Part shown: one piece after another, positions 19,201 to 64,000 of the stretch | Position numbering within the stretch: the stretch's first letter is position 1 | Layout: every line of letters begins with the position of its first letter | DNA from: Bugula neritina | Taxonomy: Eukaryota; Bryozoa; Gymnolaemata; Cheilostomatida; Bugulidae | NCBI GenBank assembly: GCA_964035545.1 | Contig: OZ037767.1 | Location: forward strand, 19,601,628-19,665,627 | Length of the DNA stretch: 64,000 bases | Direction of reading: 5' to 3' | Translations under genes and position numbers: made by a program | The notes under the pieces: generated by a model | Told to the model about the DNA's origin: nothing | The model's input: the letters and a program-made list of their open reading frames with translations, nothing else | The model's database searches: none

Positions 19201-22200
19201 ACTATGAGAGTGAGAGTAGAACTATAAGTAAAGAACTAAGACTACAAGTAACAGACTGAACTATGAGTGATACTGAAGAACATGTAAATTAGCAGTAAAA
19301 TATTTTCAAAACTACTGCCTGGAAAGAATACGAAAACCTCATACAACTGAACAGTGGCAGGTGAATACGGTATTCTAATGAAATTGAAGTGTTCGCACTT
19401 ATATTAGAGAATATACTTAGACGCGTAGAAGCAGCTCACTAAATAGAGTCAACTACACACACCTGGGATGGAGTGGTAAGGTTGATGATGTCACCGATGG
19501 AGTATTGGGCAGTTCTCAGACGTGCCAATTCTCTTTCTGTCTCCCCATATCGCTGTCCTTGGGCATCTTTAGCATCCACCACGCTGTTCGTACTACCTCC
19601 AGCTCCTCTGCCCTCGAGGGTACTGAGACCCACTGTGTCGCTACTACCTTCAGGTCCCCTACCCTCGAGAATACTGAGACCCACTCTGTCACTACTACTT
19701 TCAGCTTTTCTGTCCTTGAGGGTACTACCCTCAAGTTGAGAATCTTCCTCAACACTATTACTGAACTCTCCACCACTATCTACAGGCAGCTTAGGGTTGG
19801 GCAAGGTCTGGAGGTCATCTGCTTGGCATGAATCTGTACTTCTGCCCACAGTTTGTGGAAAATCTAAAACACAGTCTAAATGTCTAACTTCAACAACCAT
19901 AGTTCATCAAATTTTTGTTGAAAAATATAAACCAATACAGTGCCCTTTCCAAATCTCACAGTTCCAGTTCTCACAATATTCCATAGTTTACGGGAAGGGC
20001 TCGGACTCTGTTTTGTAGCTTATGCATGTGTTTATAAGAACGAAATGGCCGAATTCAACAGATAAGTGAGCTAAATCTAGTATTCTATGTTACAAATTGA
20101 GGGTTTGGAACCTGCAGCTTAGTGAAATATAGAGGAGCACTGTATAATAACTGCAAGACACAAAACATTAAAAGTGTTTTAAGTGTTCAAAATGTGGACA
20201 CAAAATAAAAAACCATATTTTCATTTGTATCTATTTTGCTCATCCATTTTCATTATAACAAAGTATTTTCATAAACCTATATAAACGGCTCTAATAATCA
20301 TTAAAACAAAAGATAAGGAAATATCGGCAATGGCATAAGAATGGTTGAACTGAGTGGAAGTAAATATTCAACTCAGCTCATTCTATCAGATAATATGACT
20401 GTATACCATAAATAGTAGCTTTACAGCTGTTGCTAAGCAACGCATCGTCAACAGAAGCGTTGATAAAATCTTTAACATCCAGAGAGTTTTCTGAGGCTTC
20501 ATCGAAAACTTCTGAGAAGCTGCTAGACTCATGATTACTAGACGTAACACCGGCTACTGGCTTGTATCTGGGAACTGAAAACTCAAAAGGTAAGTCGTCC
20601 ATGTCTAAGGTAGACGACCTTGACCTTTGCGGTGAAGGATTGTTACTTGACGAAAAACCTGTTGAGGAAAGAGACGAATGATACTTTGAGAAAAGAGGAC
20701 ACGTGTAACGAATTGCTTATCCTAAATTTAATAGCAAAAATAAACAAATTAATTTATCAGGCATTTACTGCAAATATAAAAATGTTTTTCCATCCTTCCA
20801 ACTAGCCTCAAAGCAAAGGAAGCACATCAGTAGAGTCTAGTAGTACAGCACACAGCTACTAACCTTTATCAAACACAAACTGCCTTTCAACAAGTCCGGC
20901 GAGAGCCAAGGTTTTCATACTCCATACATTAAGTTGACTAGAGTTGTACACTAACTGGAAGTCATAATTAGCAGCTACCAAAATCTTAATTAGCTTTAAT
21001 AAGATGTCAGGTTGTTCAAGGTCACGGAGAAGAGCTGTAAGAGACACTATTGGATGAGTACACTAGTATATACTATTGAATGAGTACATACTAGTATATA
21101 GTATTGAATGAGTATACTAGTATATAGTATTGAATGAGTGCCCTCATATGTACTAAAATAAAATAAAAATATAGCTAAATGCAATAAATATCCAACATTG
21201 ACAGAGTGAGAAATATATATTTAACCACTGTCAATACCAATTGAACACTTTCATCAATATAAAAATAACATTCTTGACAAATTGCAAAAACAAAATTAAT
21301 AACTTGTATATAAATATTCCTATCAGCTATATTCAGTGCGATTTACTTAATGTTTTAACTGAGCAACATACAGTATATCTACTCAATTGTCCCAAAACTC
21401 CTAAAGAAAATATTCACCATCAAACTTCCTATTATAATCAACATGACTTGCAAATTGGCTGTTGGCAAGATAACTCCAAACTTGGATAATTATTAGAAAC
21501 TGCAAAAGCATGCTCAGTGTTATTATTAAGTGGGCAGCAGACGTTGGGCTGCAAGCACCTTGCAACTACCTGTCTTGTTGTAGTACTGCCTGAGAACCTG
21601 TGGCTGTGAGAGTATGGTGATGAGGTAGCTCTCCATCAGCCCATCATTGATGGCCAGTTTTACCCAGGCCCGGCACACCCCAGTCTCTGTTTTAATGTGA
21701 GTCAGTCTTTTGAGTTGATTGATTGTGTCTCTGTGAGTGAATCTCTGAATGAATGACCAGAAACTCTGCAAGTAATAAGTGGATAGTTTCAAAAGCTCCA
21801 ACTTCAACCAAACCTTAGAATCTGTGGGCATAGGAAAATGAATGGAAATAAAAAGAATACATTTTTTAATTTTCATTGATTAGAATAAACATATATGGTG
21901 CAGTTGTGACTCCCATCCATGCTACATGAGCTGAAATATTTGTCTTCATAGCAGTGGTGTTATTCAGCACCAGGTAATAATTTAAATATAAACCACATTA
22001 AATGCTACAAACATTTGATTTAAACATGTTTCGAAGCAGTACAATGATCTTAAGAAGTTTGTATTGTACATTGGTAACCATAGTCAGGTTTTCACTTACA
22101 CAACGGTCAAAGGCCTTCAAATCTGTGGTCTGTCGTAGAATGCCGTGAGTGGACTTATGGCCATGTAGGAGCGCAGCCTCTATGATGGTACAGAGGTAGT

Positions 22201-23419
22201 TCGAGGAGTCACTCGTGTAGATGGGTTCGCCTGACTTTCGAGTTTGCTGAGTTGACTGTATCGTCTTGAGGCAGGCAGAGAGCTCACTTATAATGAACTC
22301 TTTTACTCTCTTCTCTCTTGATATTTCAGAAATATCTGGCTCTGTGCCAAATAAAGTGATAGAATTTTATGAATAACTTGCAAACCATGAACATCATATT
22401 CATACCACATCATTACTCAGGCTCAATGTAACAGCATACCTTTGCTTTTAAAGAAATTCATTATGCTTGAGAGTCTTTGCTAAAGGTGAACATGAAGGAG
22501 TTCTAAAATCACAAGAGCGCAAAGATATATACATGTTTCCATATTATATTTATGTATATATTAGTGTGGTTTTGATTAATAAACACGAACATAAACTGTA
22601 AAACCTTTCATAAAGGCAACGAATAAAAATACGGAGTAAAAACATTTGTACACTCATCATTGACCTTTTGCTAAAAACTGAACTTCAAGTTGTGACTTCA
22701 ATATACACTTCACTGCCCTACTACATCATCACCACAAAATTGATATCATCGCCATAACTTTAATATTAAACAACTGATACTAACACAACAATTTATAATC
22801 ACAACAATCTAAAATAATTAGTACATATAACTATTCATATCATTACAAAGAAATTACTTTGTGATTGCAAAGTTTACCAATGGTAATAATTAACTTGCAA
22901 TAATATAATATGTATATATATATTATTCATTAGTAAAACTTAAATTATTGAAGTAACAAATATCTATAAGTAAAACTGGATTTAGGTAACCCTAGTACTT
23001 AAATTTATTGACTAAGTAAACCAGGTAAATTATTAAGTTGATTTGCTCAATTTGTTCACGTCATATTAGCCTCAAACAGTTTGATTGACTCGCCCCAACA
23101 TTTTAGAATTTTGGCAAGCCCAGGACTAAAACTAAAATGAATTTCATGAAAATTTGCTCCGAAATCATTCCAGTAACCAATCAAAATTTTAATCCTGTTG
23201 AAAAGATCTATTGGCTACTGTAATTTAATAAAATTCAATTGTTTTAATGGTAGTTATTTTCAATCATAGCATTCTTCACTATTTAAAACTCTAATTCAAA
23301 AACAGAATTACCCAAGATATAATTTATATGATTGTTATAAAAGTTATCACTGTTGACAGCAATAACTAATAGGCTTTACAAAAAAACTACAATAATCACT
23401 AAAATAGTCACAGAAAAGG

Positions 23420-23489
<70 letters not shown>

Positions 23490-25709
23490 ACATATGTCCG
23501 GGAGCTATTCCCAGTGACTTATGTGGTAGCAATATAAATCATTTAAAATTTAAAGAGAAAAAGGCTATGAAATTTAATAAATATACCCTAAACATATTGC
23601 AATCTTAGTGCTTATTCTGCTTGAAAATGTAACATAGACTAAATGCTTAGAATACAAATGCGTTTCAGTTGAATTAATACCTGCCTTCTGTCCAGTTTTC
23701 TGTTACAATAGGACAATCATGTCAGTTATTTTTATAAATTTTCCCTACCAAATAGTGTTATAGTTTTTAGCAAAAAGATGCTGTAAAACTACAGGAGTGA
23801 TAAGAATTTCTTTTCAACATGTGACATCAAAATGATGATCAACTTCAGTGAAACTACAACCACAGTTACAACATCTTACAAAGCTACATGGTCCACAGGT
23901 ACATTTACAATATGTTACTTAAAGTAAAACAAGCTGTAATTTTAACAGCATTATTAGTATTACTGGTATTAGCATAAGCATTACAGCTAGTGTTACTATT
24001 AGTATTACTATTAGTATCAACATCATTATTATTAATATTGACAATAGAATTGCTATCGTATGGCACACAAGTAGTTTTGTACACTGGTCACTTTGTGTAC
24101 AAAATGATCATTTTGTACACAAAATGCTGTTCATTTCATGCACAAAATGAATACTACATTAATCCACTGAATATCCACTTGAATTATACTAGTTTATTTC
24201 TCTAACACCCCCTACCTCTAACATCTGCATATCACAATATATATTAATATATATATTAAATAAGAAATGTTCAAATGACAAAAAATATGTAAAAATATGT
24301 ATTTTAGTTAATTTATATTCATATTGATGTGTATGAAACAACCAGAAAAAGTAGGTACGAATCAACATGTGTACAAAACGCCGGCCTCTCTTTTATTAAT
24401 TAATATTATTATTAGTATTATTATCATGATAATTATATCAAATTCAATATCATAATTATAATTAATCTTATAGTTATGCAGTAGGGAGCAGCCGTGGTCT
24501 AGGAGTTAGAGCGTTTGCCTAGTAAACACAAAGGTCATGGGTTCGAGCCCTGACAAAGGCCATTGGTGATGTTAGGAAGAGCATCCAGTCATAATTGCTC
24601 CTGTGCCTCATTTAAATAAGTCCTTAGCCCGCTTTAACAAAAACCCTTTCTATCAGGGTTTTCTCACAGGGATAGTGACTATAAACTTGCGTGAGTTTTT
24701 TTTATAGTTATACAGTATAACTTATACGTATGCTTACAATTACTGAATTAGTGCTACACTTGCTGACTTACTACTTAGTCTTACAGTTACTATGATATAA
24801 GATAGTAATTATCACATTCGCCATCATTAGTCTTACTCTTAGAGTTGGAGTTAGATAAAATTAGATTTACTTCTACTTTTAGATTCAATCTAAAATTGCA
24901 TAATTTGCAAACTAAAACTTAAACTTGCATTTCAAACAGTTAGTGTTACACTAACACTTACTCTTAGTCTTACTCTTACTGTTGACTGTTGAGTGTCAGT
25001 GTTGCCTGTTGGTGTCACTCACTAACTGTTACTGAGTTAGAGTTCCATTAATACTAACTTTTAATTGGTTACAGACAAATGGTTATGGCTACTCCAATCT
25101 TATTTTAATCACGTAATATTAAAAAAAATGTTCATATTGATATTAATCAATTAATTTATATTGAAAATTAATTTCATGCTTTTAATAGCAATAATTATAC
25201 TAAAGTACAAGGCTTCAGCTGTTTCCCTATTTTGAGTATAACCGTTAGAAGCAGCACCAATTTAAGGGTAACTGACTATAGCATTTGCGTGAAAATTGTG
25301 TTCCGAAGTCAAAACGTTATATACAAACTCAAGGATTCGATCAACTGCACTCAGTGACCACCAACTTAGTGCTGTTTCAAGTAATTTATAACCAGACTAG
25401 AATGTTGACCTTGGCCCCACCAAAATTCTTTTCGACTACAAAGAAAATAGAACTTCAGCATTCGCAACGGCTAGATGTAGAAGCAGGTAGCAAAAGATCC
25501 TTATCTTCCAAAATCTAGTCAATGTGCACATTTTGAGATATTAATACAAAATTGATTAGACATTAAAAATGATTTCATTTTTAGGCAAAATCGCAACAAA
25601 GAAGCTATTTTTTGCACTCCAAAGATAGTTTTTAACCGACGCACGAAATGAACAATACTAAAAAGGCATGTTGTAAGCGAGTACCATTTTTACCGTTTTG
25701 GGAAACCAT
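13278..25709 (-). CDS. PLEKHM1-like RUN plus Rubicon-homology adaptor without PH domains
   Basis: Coding exons, in transcript order: (25709-25694 tentative), 22335-22102, 21821-21570, 21034-20864, 20574-20407, 19863-19463, 19011-18729, 18302-18234, 18081-17839, 17697-17525, 17172-17098, 16947-16897, 16198-16099, 15729-15613, 15152-15040, 14609-14478, 13893-13720, 13409-13278; about 967 aa, all phases consistent. The RUN domain (residues ~5-225; YLCTIIEAALLHGH, RFTHRDTINQLKRL, GVCRAWVKLAINDGLMESYL, YNKTALLRDLE) matches PLEKHM1, including TALLRD. The C-terminal ~250 residues form a Rubicon-homology zinc domain (GLDTQGYKCDSC, RKYYCPQCH, IPAKILYNWDFAKYK, HVEDCESCEYRGFLCEIC, IFPFDLETTT, CERCNGVYHKLC, GCPKCERHR), which in relatives binds Rab7 on late endosomes and lysosomes. 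The middle is low-complexity; no PH domain fits in the in-phase chain. Confidence 0.88.
13922..14140 (+). mobile_element. tRNA-derived SINE, copy A
   Basis: About 215 bp, about 80% similar by eye to the copy at 24485-24700. The head is tRNA-like: an A-box-like string near gatctaggggttatagcg and a B-box-like gagtttgaaccct. A shared body follows (gacaaaggccatt, agagcatccagtca, cagggatggtgactataaac). It lies in an intron of the PLEKHM1-like gene, in the sense of the plus strand. Confidence 0.85.
14141..14240. repeat. Tandem (tatacagtgtgaata)n at the SINE tail
   Basis: Six to seven copies of a 15-16-bp unit directly follow SINE copy A, probably grown from its tail. Confidence 0.8.
14436..14492 (-). 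repeat. 27-bp duplication carrying a splice donor (PLEKHM1-like exon)
   Basis: On the minus strand the exon end ...cactatacaa|gtaagtattgct is followed by a second copy of the same 27 bp, including cactatacaa|gtaagt. Using the second donor would add exactly 9 codons in frame with no stop. Confidence 0.85.
14760..15022. repeat. ~48-bp minisatellite (agttatagcatagtacacag)
   Basis: Five to six copies of a unit made of agttatagcatagtacacag plus tatatatagtcatatat, in the intron just downstream (minus strand) of the exon at 15152-15040; it starts about 17 bp past that donor. Confidence 0.9.
17098..17172 (-). CDS. Exon with candidate LC3-interacting (LIR) motif
   Basis: This 75-bp exon of the PLEKHM1-like gene encodes 25 residues with the core F-E-V-I (17124-17113) preceded by acidic and Ser residues (ESDAS). 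That matches the LIR pattern [W/F/Y]xx[L/I/V]. Human PLEKHM1 has a functional LIR (core WVNV) that recruits Atg8 proteins. The core here differs and sits just before the Rubicon-homology domain. A motif match, not proof. Confidence 0.5.
18082..18233 (-). repeat. Short intron composed almost entirely of tandem duplications
   Basis: The 152-bp intron between exons 18302-18234 and 18081-17839 contains two copies of a ~50-bp unit (with agctactctgttgtatgggt) and two copies of a ~20-bp unit (tcactcagttctgttgac). The second set ends at the acceptor tttcag. Confidence 0.8.
19110..19275. repeat. Degenerate tandem array (gagtgatagagtaaaactat)
   Basis: Six or seven imperfect copies of an ~18-24-bp unit in the intron upstream of exon 19011-18729. 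Confidence 0.75.
21045..21142. repeat. ~30-bp tandem array next to a splice acceptor
   Basis: Three to four copies of a unit containing actagtatatagtattgaat, ending about 10 bp from the acceptor of the RUN-domain exon 21034-20864. Confidence 0.8.
23421..23488. repeat. (AT)n microsatellite
   Basis: About 68 bp of alternating AT. Confidence 0.95.
24485..24700 (+). mobile_element. tRNA-derived SINE, copy B
   Basis: The better preserved of the two copies of this family. tRNA-like head: gtggtctaggagttagagcg (A-box region) and gggttcgagccctg (a B box matching GGTTCRANYCC). The body is shared with 13922-14140 and it ends in a T-rich tail. Sited in the first intron of the PLEKHM1-like gene. Confidence 0.88.
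25694..25709 (-). CDS. Tentative first coding exon of the PLEKHM1-like gene
   Basis: Minus strand: ATG GTT TCC CAA AAC G then gtaaaa. It ends in phase 1, exactly what exon 22335-22102 needs (completing an Asp codon). It lies about 525 bp from the DNAH1 start, giving a head-to-head pair. The donor is mediocre and the exon is tiny, so another start in 22336-25693 is possible. Confidence 0.35.
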
Positions 25710-26232
25710 GTCAGAGCATGCGTAGTAACTTAGCAACCTCAACGAAACGGCATTTTGCTAACTCGACATTTAATTAACCTCAATTATAGAATCTTGTAAG
25801 TATGTTACTATTTAGAATTCCTTTTCAGCAGATAAAATCAAATTACTTTTGTGTAACGTTTATAAAAAACAGCAATTTTATACACGCTATTGTTTTACAT
25901 ATTGCAGCAAAAACCCAATTTAGTTTGACTTGATCAAAATTTTATTATTCAAAATGTTATTACTTACACTTACAGTTATACTAATACTTATACTTATAGT
26001 TATAGTATTAGTTATTACTGATTAGTTATTACTATTACTTACACTAATATTTACAGTTATATTTATAGTTGTGAGTTATACCTATGGTTTGTGCATGAGT
26101 ATGATTATTATAGTGTTGGCTATAAATACAATCATAACAATTTGTTAAGCACATTCACATTGCATTTGCTATTTATTTGCTTGTTAATGTAATTATAGAA
26201 AAATTCAAACGGTATGGTGACAAACTTTGCTC
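25710..26232. promoter_or_regulatory. Probable shared promoter, PLEKHM1-like gene (-) and DNAH1 (+)
   Basis: Interval between the proposed first exon of the minus gene and the DNAH1 ATG. It contains the X-box-like site, a less AT-rich patch (25700-25760) and then a degenerate acttatagttata tract (25965-26075). The DNAH1 frame is closed by an in-frame TGA 15 bp before its ATG. Confidence 0.4.
25725..25737 (+). promoter_or_regulatory. RFX X-box-like site upstream of DNAH1
   Basis: GTAACTTAGCAAC matches the X-box consensus GTNRCC(N0-3)RGYAAC with a 1-base spacer and one mismatch (T for the last C of the left half); the right half AGCAAC is perfect. RFX factors switch on ciliary genes through such sites, and this one lies about 500 bp upstream of the DNAH1 start codon. 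Confidence 0.5.

Positions 26233-64000
<37,768 letters not shown>

Larger units (their letters stand above)
22336..25693 (-). other. Intron 1 of the PLEKHM1-like gene
   Basis: AT-rich, no gene recognised. It contains an (AT)n tract (23421-23488), SINE copy B (24485-24700), degenerate ttagtattac-type tracts (23945-24020, 24720-25030), and an ambiguous open frame at 25285-25518 with no similarity that I trust. Confidence 0.5.

Noticed and set aside
19439-19831. Plus-strand frames of 88-108 codons
   Set aside because: Shadows of the minus-strand PLEKHM1-like exon 19863-19463, whose frame joins in phase on both sides.
25285-25518. 77-codon frame upstream of DNAH1
   Set aside because: No similarity recognised, no splice-site pairing in phase with neighbours, and it sits in the PLEKHM1-like first intron or promoter region.

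Overview
This is animal (metazoan) nuclear DNA: AT-rich, with spliced genes, GT-AG introns, tRNA-derived SINEs, foldback/MITE elements and very many micro- and minisatellites. The conserved proteins (PSMA1, BTBD10, a PLEKHM1-type protein, axonemal dynein DNAH1) and a peptide-type GPCR fit a bilaterian-grade invertebrate with motile cilia or flagella. I cannot name the species from the sequence alone.

Layout. (1) 497-2523, minus: the 5' end of PSMA1 (20S proteasome alpha subunit); the rest runs off the left edge. (2) 5056-12403, plus: complete BTBD10/KCTD20-type gene, 9 coding exons, 489 aa, divergent from PSMA1. (3) 13278-22335 (probably to 25709), minus: a PLEKHM1-like endolysosomal adaptor with an N-terminal RUN domain and a C-terminal Rubicon-homology zinc domain but no PH domains in the chain. 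It is tail-to-tail with BTBD10. (4) 26233 to the right edge, plus: the first ~1,840 codons of DNAH1 (tail, linker, AAA1, start of AAA2), head-to-head with the PLEKHM1-like gene; an RFX X-box-like site lies between them. (5) 31631-36082, minus: a complete five-exon class A GPCR (375 aa) nested in DNAH1 intron 6. Exon chains were built by eye from GT/AG sites, family similarity and strict reading-phase agreement; every junction listed keeps frame.

Two things stand out. First, DNAH1 has two adjacent 106-bp exons (61066-61171 and 61352-61457) that both encode the AAA1 Walker B segment. They have identical phases, and including both would shift the frame, so this is a strong candidate for mutually exclusive splicing in the main motor ATPase site. 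Second, many tandem repeats are anchored on splice junctions, so that repeat units carry copies of the 5' or 3' splice site: BTBD10 exon 2 donor (6 copies), PLEKHM1-like exon donor (2), DNAH1 exon 9 (4 acceptor-like and 5 donor-like copies), exon 11 donor (2), exon 13 donor (about 20 extra copies, with a higher-order 3-unit pattern) and exon 30 donor (2). This looks like a recurrent mutational process that multiplies splice sites; some of the extra sites are in frame and could be used.

The genes do not form a pathway. Proteasome core, a BTB protein, a lysosome/autophagy adaptor and a ciliary motor simply lie next to each other. The only suggested regulatory coupling is the possible bidirectional promoter between the PLEKHM1-like gene and DNAH1, and the nesting of the GPCR inside DNAH1.
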